Positions 18,730 through 27,418 are shown, numbered from the stretch's first letter. The stretch is 64,000 bases of DNA from Comamonas sp. KCTC 72670 (GCA_014656495.1 BNCN01000010.1:1-64000), one strand, 5' to 3'. Numbers and translations are program-made. Notes: generated from the sequence alone by a model not told the origin.

Positions 18730-18770
18730 GAGGCCACGAGGTTCAGCACCTCGTGGCCTCTCGTGTTTTC
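18730..18770. terminator. Bidirectional intrinsic terminator
   Basis: Perfect 13-bp stem (GAGGCCACGAGGT / ACCTCGTGGCCTC, 18730-18742 and 18748-18760) with a 5-base loop. On the plus strand it is followed by TCGTGTTTTC; on the minus strand by CGTTGTTTC. It lies between convergent genes ending at 18696 and 18787 and can serve both. Confidence 0.85.
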
Positions 18771-18786
18771 GGGCGCGGCCCGGGCG

Positions 18787-19983
18787 CTACACGGACTGCA
18801 GTACGTAGAACTTGAGGTACTTGCCTTCGGGGAACTGCAGGCGCACGGGGTGGTCCGGCGGTTGGTAGCGCTCCTCGACGAGCGCCAGGTCCACGCCGGC
18901 CTTGAAGCCCGCCTCACGGACCGCGCCCATGAAGTCCTCCGGATTCACGCGCGCGGAACACGACGCCGTGGCCAGCAGTCCACCCGGCCTCAGGATGGCG
19001 AGCGCCTGCCGGTTGAGCGACGCGTACCCGTCGATGGCCGCCTGCACCGCGCGCTGGGTCTTCGCGAAGGCCGGCGGGTCCAGGATGATGAGGTCGAACG
19101 TGCGGCCCTCTTCCTTGAAGGACTGGATGATCTTGAAGACGTCCGCGGCGAGGAAGTCGTGCTTCTCCGCGGGGATGCCATTGCGCGTGAAGTTCTCCCG
19201 CGCCAGGGCGATGGCCTCCGGATCCTGATCCACGGAGAACACGCTGTTGGCCCCGCCCAGCGCCGCGTTGACGGAGAAGCCGCCGCTGAAGCTGAAGCAG
19301 TTGAGCACGTCGCGGCCCTTCGCCAGGCGCCGGATGAGGTAGCGGTTCTCACGCTGGTCCAGGAAGAAGCCCGTCTTCTGCCCCTTCCAGGCGTCCACGA
19401 GGAACGTCGCGCCCCGCTCACGGATGGGGATCAGCTCCGGGGCCTCGTGCCCGTAGAGCATCTTCCCGGAGCCCCGGCCGTCGTCTTCGTCCACGTCGTC
19501 GCGGCCCACCTCGTCGCGGCCGATGATGCCCTTGAGGCCCGGCACGCCGGACTTCAGCGCCTCGATGATGAGCGGCCGGTACGGCGTCAGGCCCGCCGAA
19601 TACAGCTTCATCACCGCCCAGCCGGCATACAGGTCCACCACCACGCCCGGCAGGCCATCCCCCTCGCCGTGGATCAGCCGGTAGCTGTCCGTGTCGGTCA
19701 GGTCGATGAGGGCCGTGCGCTCGGACAGCGCCTGGCGCACGCGGCGGGTGATGAAGGCCGCGTCCACGGTGTCACGGGGGTCTCGCGTGAGCACCCGCAC
19801 AGCGATGGCGGAGTGCGGGTCGTAGTACCCGCGCGCCACGAACTTCCCGTTCTCCGTCAGGTCCACCACGCTGCCGGCCGGAATCTTCGGCACGTACTCC
19901 AGCGCCTTGCGGAACACCCACGGGTGCCCCGCGCGCAGGTGGCGCCCCAGTCCGCGCGCCAGCTCCAGCTTCACGACATTCAC
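18787..19983 (-). CDS. rlmI: PUA-domain class I rRNA methyltransferase (RlmI type)
   Basis: SAM-dependent cytosine-5 methyltransferase of the RlmI (COG1092) type, 398 residues. An N-terminal PUA domain (AGHPWVFRKALEYV..AGSVVDL) is followed by an RNA-binding beta segment, then a Rossmann fold with VLNCFSFSGGFSVNAAL as the SAM motif I and LDPPAFAKTQ as the catalytic motif IV. GTG at 19983 is the chosen start because GGAG lies seven bases upstream. It is 4 bases from the HAD gene upstream and probably cotranscribed with it. The precise target nucleotide cannot be read from sequence. Confidence 0.82.
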   Translation of the reverse strand: MNVVKLELARGLGRHLRAGHPWVFRKALEYVPKIPAGSVVDLTENGKFVARGYYDPHSAIAVRVLTRDPRDTVDAAFITRRVRQALSERTALIDLTDTDSYRLIHGEGDGLPGVVVDLYAGWAVMKLYSAGLTPYRPLIIEALKSGVPGLKGIIGRDEVGRDDVDEDDGRGSGKMLYGHEAPELIPIRERGATFLVDAWKGQKTGFFLDQRENRYLIRRLAKGRDVLNCFSFSGGFSVNAALGGANSVFSVDQDPEAIALARENFTRNGIPAEKHDFLAADVFKIIQSFKEEGRTFDLIILDPPAFAKTQRAVQAAIDGYASLNRQALAILRPGGLLATASCSARVNPEDFMGAVREAGFKAGVDLALVEERYQPPDHPVRLQFPEGKYLKFYVLQSV

Positions 19984-19987
19984 GGTG

Positions 19988-20797
19988 TCACTCCTTATGG
20001 GCCAGGATGGCGCGAGCCAGTTCCTCGAAGCCCCGCCCCTCGGGCGCCCGGGTGATGAAGGCAGGTGGCGCCTCGATGCGGTCCAGGACGGCTCGCACGT
20101 TGGCCACGCCCACGCCCAGTTCAAATGCGGCGAACATCGGGGCGTCGTTGAAAGAATCCCCGGCGTATACATAACGGCCGTCGCGCGGGTCCAGCCGTTC
20201 CCCCCACGCCGTCCGGGCGAAGCGCCGCGTCGCGCTCAACTTGTCGAAGCGGCCCAGCCAGCAGTTGATGTGAATCGACGAGCGCACCGCCGTGACGCCC
20301 CGGGCCACCAGCAGCGACTCGATGCGGTCCGCGCCCGCGCTCCCCAGCCGGGCCTCCTCGTTGTAGTCCACCGCGAGATCCACTTCCGTGTACGCGCTGT
20401 CCATGGACAGCCGCGCGCCGGGCACCTGCTTGAGCACCCGGGCCACCTCGGCGTGGAGCCGCTTCCGGTTCGCCGCCCGCGCCGCCGGGGCCTCCGCGTA
20501 CACCTTCCGCAGCCGGCCGTTCGCCCCCTTCAGGAAGAACAGCCCACCATTCTCCACGATGACGCCGTCCACGGGCAGCTGACGCGCCCAGGCCTCCCCC
20601 CACCCCGCCGGGCGGCCGCTCACCAGCACCACCCGCAGGCCCGCGTCGGACAGGCGCTCCAGCGCCCGCACCGTGTCCGAGCGCAGCTTGTGGCCGGTGG
20701 TCAGCGTGCCATCCACATCGGTGAAGACGCCCTCCACGCGGGAGAGGTCCGCCTCGCGCAGGGGGCGAGGCGTGCTCGACTTCGAGCCCGCCCCCAT
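19988..20797 (-). CDS. HAD-superfamily phosphatase (Cof/mannosyl-phosphoglycerate phosphatase-like)
   Basis: A 269-residue HAD hydrolase. Motif I DVDGTLTTG gives the nucleophile and acid aspartates; motif II is the VLVSGRPAGW threonine/serine region; motif IV is AGDSFNDAPMF. The cap inserted between motifs II and III is the alpha/beta type IIB cap. Candidate substrates are sugar phosphates such as mannosyl-3-phosphoglycerate or sucrose-6-phosphate. The ATG at 20797 overlaps the upstream stop (TGATG), so translation is coupled to the uncharacterised gene before it. It is transcribed with rlmI. Confidence 0.8.
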   Translation of the reverse strand: MGAGSKSSTPRPLREADLSRVEGVFTDVDGTLTTGHKLRSDTVRALERLSDAGLRVVLVSGRPAGWGEAWARQLPVDGVIVENGGLFFLKGANGRLRKVYAEAPAARAANRKRLHAEVARVLKQVPGARLSMDSAYTEVDLAVDYNEEARLGSAGADRIESLLVARGVTAVRSSIHINCWLGRFDKLSATRRFARTAWGERLDPRDGRYVYAGDSFNDAPMFAAFELGVGVANVRAVLDRIEAPPAFITRAPEGRGFEELARAILAHKE

Positions 20798-21936
20798 CAC
20801 ATCCCGTCCAGTCCGGCGAGCAGCCCCTGGAAGGTGGCGATGGTGCCGCGCAGCTCGTCGGGTGACAGCTGGCCAATCTGGAGCTTGCGCGCCTTGCGCA
20901 GGAACCCGTCCAGCTCGGAGGCGCGACCGTAGAGGGCCTGCGCGCTCCCCGCCGCTTCGGCCAGGGCGCGGGCCGCGCTCACGAAGTCCGAGTCCACCTG
21001 CGCCAGGGCGCGCTCCAGGCGGACGCCGCAGGACGCCCACACCTCGCGGTCATGGACGACGAGCAACTGCCGCTGGTTCACCGCGGACAGGCCCTGGACA
21101 AAGGTGTCCAGCGCCTCCACCACCGTCACCAGCTCCGCGCGGGAGGGGTTGGGCAGGATGGCCAGCCGGCCCACCTCGGCGCGCATCTCCACCACGTGCC
21201 GCTTGTCCTGCGCGCGCAGGTTCCGGTACGCGGCCGTGCGGCCGAAGGCGTCCAGCTCCGTCTGGAGCTGCTGGGCATTCCACTGCACGTCCTGGGGTTC
21301 GGCGTCACGCACCTTCTTGTGGCGCGCGGAGAGGATGCGCCCCAGGTCGGCGGTGATGGCGCGGACCGTCACCGCGGCCTTCACCTCCGCCGCGTAGCCG
21401 GGCACCACCTGCGCGCGCGTCACCTCGCCCAGGGTGCTGGCGGATTCGAACACCAGGTTGCTCATCTGCTCGCGGAAGCCCGCGCGGATGCGCTGTATCT
21501 CCGCCAGCAACGTCCACCGGTCGCTCACCACCGACGGGTTGCGCATCGCCTCGCCCAGTTGGGTGATGCCCTGGGCGATCTGGCTCATGGCCTCCTGGAG
21601 GACGGCCACGGCGGGCGCGGTGTCGCCCACGCCCGGGGGCTGCACGGGGAACTGCTCGCGGATGACGTTGAGCAGGCCGTTGACGTCGATGACCGTGTCG
21701 CGGATGACGGGCGCCATCTCCTCCCACAGCGACAGGTCCGGGGAGGAGTCCACGACGGGTGATTCGTATCGCACCAGGTCGAGGTCACTCAGCCGGGCGA
21801 TGGCATGCGCGGTGGCGACGTACACCTGGCGCAAGCGGCCCGCGAAGGCCGGATCCGGCTGGGACTGGAGGATTTCTTCGAGCCTCGCGGACAGCGAGGC
21901 CTGGGGGGTCTCTGCGGCTTCGGACACGGGTGTCAC
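20797..21936 (-). CDS. Helical protein of unknown function
   Basis: A 379-residue soluble, strongly helical protein without signal peptide or membrane helix. It has long amphipathic heptad-like stretches (for example LTAAxVRAITADLGRILSARHKK and LQTELDAFGRTAAYRNLRAQDKR) and no recognised catalytic motif. It starts at GTG 21936. It is coupled to the HAD phosphatase downstream by a one-base overlap. I do not recognise the family. A role as scaffold or adaptor is possible, but this is inference only. Confidence 0.6.
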   Translation of the reverse strand: MTPVSEAAETPQASLSARLEEILQSQPDPAFAGRLRQVYVATAHAIARLSDLDLVRYESPVVDSSPDLSLWEEMAPVIRDTVIDVNGLLNVIREQFPVQPPGVGDTAPAVAVLQEAMSQIAQGITQLGEAMRNPSVVSDRWTLLAEIQRIRAGFREQMSNLVFESASTLGEVTRAQVVPGYAAEVKAAVTVRAITADLGRILSARHKKVRDAEPQDVQWNAQQLQTELDAFGRTAAYRNLRAQDKRHVVEMRAEVGRLAILPNPSRAELVTVVEALDTFVQGLSAVNQRQLLVVHDREVWASCGVRLERALAQVDSDFVSAARALAEAAGSAQALYGRASELDGFLRKARKLQIGQLSPDELRGTIATFQGLLAGLDGM

Positions 21937-22015
21937 ACTCTAGCGCTCGACTTCCGCGCGGGGGAGTTCTAGCACTCGCCTGCGGGCCACGCCGCTGGCT
22001 TTGGAGCGCTACGGG

Positions 22016-22960
22016 ATGATTCAGGTCTGTCTGGTGAAAGACGGTCAACTTCTCACCGGAGGTGAAGAGCTCCTCCAGGAAGAGGGCCGCAAGTGGATCG
22101 ACGTCCTGCATCCGACCGAGGAGGTGTTGGGCCGCCTGGCCGCGCACTTCGGGCTGCACAAGCTGGCCGTGGAGGACTGCCTCCACCTGGACCAGCGTCC
22201 CAAGCTGGAGGAATACCCCAACCACCAGTTCATCGTGCTCCAGGGATTCACCGTCACCGGCAAGGACGTGTGTGACCTGACACTGCACGAGCACCACTTC
22301 TTCCTCGCGAAGGACTGGCTCATCAGCGTCCACGAGCTCCCCTTCGCGGGCCACGACACCGTCGTGCGACGCGTGAAGGAAGACCCGCAGGGGACGCTCA
22401 TCCGGGGCACGGACTTCGTCCTCTACATGCTGGCGGACACGCTGGTGGACGCGCAGTTCCCCATCCTCGACGCGTTCAGCGACGAGTTGGAGGACCTCGA
22501 GGTCGCCATCTTCGAGAAGCCCGAGAAGTCACACCTGCAACGCATCTTCGCCATGAAGCGCATGCTGGTGACCTTCCGCCGCGTGCTGTCCCCGCAGCGG
22601 GACGTGGTGGGCCTGCTGTCCCGCCGGGGCATTCCCAACGTCAACGAGAAGACGACGCTCTACTTCCGTGATGTCTACGACCACCTGGTGCGGCTGTACG
22701 AGCAGATCGACGCGGGGCGGGACATCATCGGCAACGTGATTGACGGCTACCTGTCCATGGTGGCGAACAAGACGAACGACATCTCCAAGCAGCTCACCAT
22801 CTTCGCCACCATCTTCCTGCCGCTCTCCTGCATCGTCGGGTTCTTCGGGCAGAACTTCGACCGGCTCTACACGACGGGCGCCTGGTATGTGATGTGGGCG
22901 TCGATTCTCGCGCTGCCGGTGGGCATGGTCTTCTGGTTCAAGCACAAAGAGTGGCTCTGA
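22016..22960 (+). CDS. corA: CorA-family divalent cation transporter with altered GMN motif
   Basis: Pentameric Mg2+ channel-type transporter, 314 residues. The N-terminal cytoplasmic domain begins MIQVCLVKDGQLLTGGEEL and ends in the long stalk helix (SPQRDVVGLLSRRG, then DVYDHLVRLYEQIDAGRDI). Two transmembrane helices follow, about residues 260-280 (IFLPLSCIVGFFG) and 290-310. The pore signature normally GMN reads GQN (278-280, in FFGQNF). Ion specificity may therefore differ from standard CorA. The ATG at 22016, with GGAG eight bases upstream, is preferred over the TTG at 22001. Confidence 0.85.
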   Translation: MIQVCLVKDGQLLTGGEELLQEEGRKWIDVLHPTEEVLGRLAAHFGLHKLAVEDCLHLDQRPKLEEYPNHQFIVLQGFTVTGKDVCDLTLHEHHFFLAKDWLISVHELPFAGHDTVVRRVKEDPQGTLIRGTDFVLYMLADTLVDAQFPILDAFSDELEDLEVAIFEKPEKSHLQRIFAMKRMLVTFRRVLSPQRDVVGLLSRRGIPNVNEKTTLYFRDVYDHLVRLYEQIDAGRDIIGNVIDGYLSMVANKTNDISKQLTIFATIFLPLSCIVGFFGQNFDRLYTTGAWYVMWASILALPVGMVFWFKHKEWL

Positions 22961-22982
22961 CTTTTCCGTGGGGAGAGGAAAC

Positions 22983-23780
22983 ATGCTGACCATCACCGTG
23001 GATGGCGTCGCGCTGCACTACCGGGACGTGGGACAGGGCCCTGCCGTGCTGTTGCTGCACGGGTGCCCCCTCACTGGCAACTCCTTCGACGCGCAGGTGA
23101 AGGCCCTGTCGGGGCGCTACCGATTCATCGTCCCGGACATCCGCGGCTTTGGAGAGAGCGCGCTGGGGGATGGGCCCACGGAGATGTCCCTCATCGCGCG
23201 GGACGCGCTGGCGCTGCTCGACGCGCTGAACATCGACTCGGCCGTGGTGGGCGGGGTGTCCATGGGAGGCTACGCGGCCATGGCCCTGCTCCGCGAGGAC
23301 GCGGGGCGCGTCGGCGGGCTCGTGCTGATCGACACGCAAGCCACGGCGGATGACGCGGAGGGCAAGGCCCGGCGCGAGGCCACCGCGAAACAGGCCCTGG
23401 AGTCCGGGTTGGCGCCCATCGCGGAAGCCATGGTGCCCAAGATGGTGGCCGCGGGAATGGACTCGCCGGTGGGCCGGGACGTGGCGGCGATGATGCGCTC
23501 GGTGACTCCGGCGGCGATGGCCGCCGCCCAGCGCGGCATGGGGCTGCGGCCTGACAGCAAGGACATCCTGGCGCGCTACGCCGGGCCGGCGCTCATCGTC
23601 GTGGGGGAGCACGATCCCATTACCCCGCCGGCCAAGGCGAAGGAGCTGGCCGGTCTCATCACGGGCGCGCGGCTGGAGGTCATCCCCGGCACCGCGCACC
23701 TCCCCAACCAGGAGCAGCCGGAGCGGTTCAACGCCGTGCTGGACAGATTCCTGGCGTCGCTCCAAGGCCCGAACGCCTGA
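22983..23780 (+). CDS. Alpha/beta hydrolase
   Basis: A 265-residue single-domain alpha/beta hydrolase. Strand-turn HG motif LLLHGCPLTGNSF forms the oxyanion hole. The nucleophile elbow is GGVSMGGYA, the acid VVGEHDPITP and the histidine GTAHLPNQE, so the triad is intact. The best matches by pattern are haloperoxidase/hydrolase-type enzymes. It starts with the ATG at 22983 with GGGGAGAGG upstream. It lies 22 bases after corA and 76 bases before the AhpD-like gene, possibly in one operon with the latter. Substrate is unknown. Confidence 0.85.
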   Translation: MLTITVDGVALHYRDVGQGPAVLLLHGCPLTGNSFDAQVKALSGRYRFIVPDIRGFGESALGDGPTEMSLIARDALALLDALNIDSAVVGGVSMGGYAAMALLREDAGRVGGLVLIDTQATADDAEGKARREATAKQALESGLAPIAEAMVPKMVAAGMDSPVGRDVAAMMRSVTPAAMAAAQRGMGLRPDSKDILARYAGPALIVVGEHDPITPPAKAKELAGLITGARLEVIPGTAHLPNQEQPERFNAVLDRFLASLQGPNA

Positions 23781-23856
23781 CCCCCGTCTGGCCCCGGCGC
23801 CCGCCCCTGTGCGAGCATGGGGCCGGACGCGCCCGCCCTCCTCCCCGAGAGCCACC

Positions 23857-24477
23857 ATGGACCGAATGCACCTGAAGGACGTCGAGGACCACGAGTCCGA
23901 CGGCCACTACGGCCGGATGATTCGCATGGCGCGTGAGGTGGGCTCGCCCGTCCCGCAAATCTGGCATCTGTTCGCGTACAAGCCGCGGCTGGGCGAGGCC
24001 CTGTCGCGCTTCACGCATGAGGTCATGCGAGGTCCGTCTCCGTTGTCGCCCGGCTTGCGCGAGCTGATTGCCGCGTACACGTCGCGCGGCAACGAATGCT
24101 TGTTTTGAACGGGCTCTCACGCCGCGGTCGCGGCGGAACTTCTCGGCAGTCCTGACACAGTGAAGGCGGTCCTCGAGGACGTGGCGAAAGCGCCCATCTC
24201 CGAGGCCGAGAAGGCGCTCTTTGCCTTCGTGGATACCCTCAACCACCGCGCGGCGCAGGTGGGGCGTGCGGACATCGAGCGGCTGAAAGACGCGGGTTGG
24301 ACGGACGAAGCCATCTTCGACACCGTGACGGTGTGCGCCCTCTTCAACTTCTACAACCGCTGGATTGACGGCACCGGCGTGCGGGACATGCCCGCGGAGC
24401 TGTATCAGCGCAGCGGCCAGCGCATGGCGGTGGCGGGCTATGCGCCGCCCCCACCCCCGAAGAAGCCCGAGGAGTAA
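23857..24477 (+). CDS. AhpD-like alkylhydroperoxidase, candidate selenoprotein with in-frame TGA
   Basis: A 206-codon reading frame with one internal TGA (24106-24108, codon 84). The frame is open on both sides without a shift. Upstream, RELIAAYTSRGNEC and downstream TGSHAAVAAELL give E69-x11-C81-x-x-[TGA84]-x3-H88, the exact spacing of the Glu-Cys-Cys-His catalytic site of AhpD (E118/C130/C133/H137 in the mycobacterial enzyme). The TGA thus replaces the second redox cysteine. A perfect hairpin with loop GGUC follows (24120-24135). This fits selenocysteine insertion, giving Cys-x-x-Sec. The remainder (FAFVDTLNHRAAQVGRAD, FNFYNRWIDGTG) is typical of the peroxidase-related CMD family. Alternatives are a nonsense mutation or a sequencing error. 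The ATG is at 23857. Confidence 0.75.
24120..24135 (+). promoter_or_regulatory. Candidate bacterial SECIS hairpin
   Basis: A perfect 6-bp stem (CGCCGC / GCGGCG) with a four-base loop GGTC at 24126-24129, beginning 11 nt after the in-frame TGA; the loop is 17-20 nt downstream. The E. coli fdhF SECIS also carries GGUC in its apical loop at a similar distance. The element lies within the coding region, as bacterial SECIS elements do. SelB binding cannot be shown from sequence. Confidence 0.6.
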
Positions 24478-24494
24478 CGCGTCCGGCAGAGGGC

Positions 24495-25664
24495 TCAGCG
24501 CCGATGCTTGCGCTGGGCTGCTTCGAGGACGGAGTCCTTGAGGAGGTAGCCGAAGCCCGCGTTTCGCAAGCGCACCGCCAGGTCCTGGGGCGTGGTGCGG
24601 AGGCGCTCTGCGGCGGTCTCCAGGTGCCAGTCGCTCTCCGCGAGCTGGGAGAGCAGGTACGCCCTGCGCGTCTGGGCCGAGGAGAGCCGGTACGTCTTGA
24701 GGTACTCCAGGGTGCCGTCCGTACCGACGATGGCCTCGCCGATGTGGTTCTCCTCGGTGGGGTCCAGCGACGTGTGGAAGCGCTGCAGCAGGAACCCTCC
24801 CGCCTTGTAGACACCGGTGGATGTGACGTTGGCGCCGAAGAGGCCTCCAGCCATGAAGCCGTGGAAGTCGGCCCAGTCCTGGCGCATGCGATTCACCTCG
24901 CCGCGCAGGTCCCCGAGGGAGGCCACGCGCGACGCATCCAGGGTGAGCCCCAGCGCGGGCACGTCCCCGAGGAAGCCATACTGCAGCAGCAGCCCCCCGT
25001 AGAAGTCCTCCACCAGGGTCCGGTGCAGCGCGCGGTAGTCCTCCGGGTGGGCGACGACGAAGGCCGACAACAGCACATCGGCCTTGAACAGCAGCAGGCC
25101 CACCTGCTGCGGGTGGATTTCGAAGGTCCGCAGCGCGCCGTCCAACATTGGCAGGGCCCAGCCCGGCACGGAGGACTCCGAGCGCGGGTCCAGGCCCCGG
25201 GAGAGGCCCTCGCGGGAGTACTCCGACCAGGCGATCTCCGGACCACTGAACTGCAAGGACAGGAAGCCCTCCATGGCCAGATGCAGCGGAAGCATCCGAA
25301 GCTGCCGGCGGTCCTCGCGATGCACCATCCGGTGCATCAGGCGGATGGAGAAGGGGCCCGCCTTCAGCCGCTTCCCATCCGAGGGTTGAAGCTGCGCGCC
25401 ATAGACAGCCTCCGCCTGACGGCCCGCCCAGGTCATCACGAGGCCATGCGGGACATACGAGACGTACTTGAGGCCCGGCTCCTTCAGGCCGCCCTTCACG
25501 GAGACGACGGCCGCCACATCGTCGTACGTCCGCAACGTCATCCGCAGGTCACCACGCACGACGTCACGCAGCACGGGGACCAGCCGCATGCCGCCCCAGA
25601 CCTGCGACGGCGCCAGTCGCAGCCCCGTCGGCTCCAGCCGTTGAATGAGCCGTGCATCCGTCAT
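24495..25664 (-). CDS. Uncharacterised protein paired with TROVE/vWA gene (possible ARPP-type)
   Basis: A 389-residue soluble protein with no signal peptide. Its N-terminus TGLRLAPSQVWGGMRLVPVL and the following DLRMTLRTYDDV resemble the ARPP (ARG and rhodanese-phosphatase-associated) families described in bacterial RNA-repair operons, but I cannot confirm this. It has a C-terminal helix-turn-helix-like tail (AESDWHLETAAERLRTTPQDLAVRLRNAGF), resembling the Fis-type HTH with its final FGYLLKDSV. It is transcribed 82 bases downstream of the TROVE/vWA gene, so they likely act together. Function unproven. Confidence 0.55.
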   Translation of the reverse strand: MTDARLIQRLEPTGLRLAPSQVWGGMRLVPVLRDVVRGDLRMTLRTYDDVAAVVSVKGGLKEPGLKYVSYVPHGLVMTWAGRQAEAVYGAQLQPSDGKRLKAGPFSIRLMHRMVHREDRRQLRMLPLHLAMEGFLSLQFSGPEIAWSEYSREGLSRGLDPRSESSVPGWALPMLDGALRTFEIHPQQVGLLLFKADVLLSAFVVAHPEDYRALHRTLVEDFYGGLLLQYGFLGDVPALGLTLDASRVASLGDLRGEVNRMRQDWADFHGFMAGGLFGANVTSTGVYKAGGFLLQRFHTSLDPTEENHIGEAIVGTDGTLEYLKTYRLSSAQTRRAYLLSQLAESDWHLETAAERLRTTPQDLAVRLRNAGFGYLLKDSVLEAAQRKHRR

Positions 25665-25746
25665 GACGTGACCTCCGCATGGCCCTCATGCGAGGTCCCC
25701 CGCGCTGCGCCAGCCCCAGGCGTGACGCCGCTCGCCCTGCGCCCCG

Positions 25747-27243
25747 TCATGACTCGCCCTCCTCCGCCGGCGCGACGTCGCGCGACGCGCCGGCCTCGCC
25801 CTGTCGCCCCTGCGCGTCCCGCGCCAGCAGCGCCTCCACGCGCGCCGCGAGGTAGGCCTCCAACTCGCTCAGCGACGCCGCGCCCTCGGCGAAGCGCGCG
25901 AAGCCCAGGACCGTGGGCACGTCCTCCGCGTCACGCACGCCCACCGTGGGCACCGCCGTCCCGAAGGAACGCGGCGCATACCCCTCCGAATCGAACACCG
26001 GGTTGACGTGCACCAGCGCCGTGCGGCGCCGCGGGTCCAGCTTCGCGCGAAACACCCGCGTCAGCTCCGCCACCGCGTTCGGTGGGTCATTGTCGTAGCC
26101 ATCGGACACGATGACCACCAGGTCCGCGCCCCAGGCCAAGGCGTCCAGCAGCGGCGTGGCGATATCCGTCTGCCCTCGCGCGCTGACGAGGAGCGCGTCC
26201 TCCACCGGGCCCGTCCACCAGGCGCGATACTCCCGGGCCGCGGAGGACAGCAGGTAGTGCGTGGCCAACGCCACGCCGAGCGGACGGCGCCGCTTCTCCC
26301 ACGAGCCCGACGACGAATAGCTGTTGTCCAGGATGGCGGCCACGCGCCCCAGTCGCGACGGCGATTTGCGCAGCACGCGGGCAGCGGCCTGCTCCAACGC
26401 GGCCTGCAGCTCCGGCTGACGCGCCCTCCGGGACTCCAGGGGCAGCGCCAGGACGTACAGCGCCAGCTTCGTCAGGGAGGCCCGCCCCAGCTCCACCGGC
26501 GGCGGGGTCCCCCGCTCTCGGGCCGAGGACTCCTGGAGGCGCAGCCGCTCCGCCGCCGTGAGGCGCGGCTCGATGCGCTGGAGGAACACGTCGCGCGGGA
26601 TGCCGTGCTTCACCGCCAGGCCCTCCGCCACCGTGTACGGCAGCTCGTAGAGGGCCTCCTGTGCATAGTGCGCCCGGCGAAAGCTCTCCAGCAGCGGCTG
26701 GGTGAAGACGCGCTTCTTCCACCCGTGGAAGAGGAACGGCCCCAGCTCGCCCTCCAGCTTCAAGTGTCCGTGCGACACGGCCGCGCGCAGCTTGGCGCGA
26801 TACTTCACCGCGTCGAAGGCCAGGTTGCCGCGGCCCTTCACATAGTCCCGGGCAACAGCCCTGGCGCGGCGGTTGTTGATGCGCCGGCTGCGCAGGGACT
26901 CCAGGACGCGGAAGGCCCGCTGGGGCGGCAACGCGCGCAGGGCCGCGGCGATGAGCGCGCCCTCCTCCGCCTTGTCACGCGCCTCCACCGGACTGCCACT
27001 GGCGAGCAGGTTGAGGAGAATCTGCGCCTGATTGAAGTGATTGATGCCCGCCGCGAGCGTCCGCGCATACAGCCGACGGTAGTTGCCCAGGATGTACTGG
27101 TGCAGGAACTCGATGGAGACGGACTGCCCGCGCGCGTCACCGTAGAACTCCCGCTGCCCCGTGCAGGAGAAGCAGGCGTTGACGAACATGACCAGGTCCT
27201 CGCGCGCGACCTGTTCGACACGGGCTTCCGCCAATGCGGCCAT
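25747..27243 (-). CDS. TROVE/vWA-type RNA-binding-like protein (Ro60/Rsr-like)
   Basis: A protein of about 498 residues. The N-terminal helical part (residues about 10-280) resembles the alpha-helical TROVE ring of Ro60-type proteins, and the C-terminal part is a von Willebrand A-like domain. Its MIDAS motif is visible in AILDNSYSSSGS (DxSxS), with later conserved TDIA and VSDGYDN blocks. Ro60-type proteins bind misfolded or Y-type small RNAs and take part in RNA quality control. ATG at 27243 is favoured with GGGGAGG upstream; a GTG nine bases earlier is also possible. It is followed by an uncharacterised partner gene. Confidence 0.65.
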   Translation of the reverse strand: MAALAEARVEQVAREDLVMFVNACFSCTGQREFYGDARGQSVSIEFLHQYILGNYRRLYARTLAAGINHFNQAQILLNLLASGSPVEARDKAEEGALIAAALRALPPQRAFRVLESLRSRRINNRRARAVARDYVKGRGNLAFDAVKYRAKLRAAVSHGHLKLEGELGPFLFHGWKKRVFTQPLLESFRRAHYAQEALYELPYTVAEGLAVKHGIPRDVFLQRIEPRLTAAERLRLQESSARERGTPPPVELGRASLTKLALYVLALPLESRRARQPELQAALEQAAARVLRKSPSRLGRVAAILDNSYSSSGSWEKRRRPLGVALATHYLLSSAAREYRAWWTGPVEDALLVSARGQTDIATPLLDALAWGADLVVIVSDGYDNDPPNAVAELTRVFRAKLDPRRRTALVHVNPVFDSEGYAPRSFGTAVPTVGVRDAEDVPTVLGFARFAEGAASLSELEAYLAARVEALLARDAQGRQGEAGASRDVAPAEEGES

Positions 27244-27418
27244 CGTGTGCACGTCCTCCCCGGGAAGGGTCAGGAAGCGCCGCTCGGGGAGAAGTGAAAC
27301 GACTGCGGGTCAGGCTCCAAAGGCTTGAATCGGAAGTCGCATCGGAGTCCCGCGAGCGGCGCTCCGACGATACCACACGGTGAACGGCCTCGGGCCTGAC
27401 GGCGCCGTGAGAGCCCGC

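Noticed and set aside
24106..24108. Simple pseudogene by nonsense mutation
   Set aside because: Rejected as the first choice because the stop sits exactly at a redox cysteine and is followed by a SECIS-like hairpin with no other decay, but it remains the main alternative until tested.
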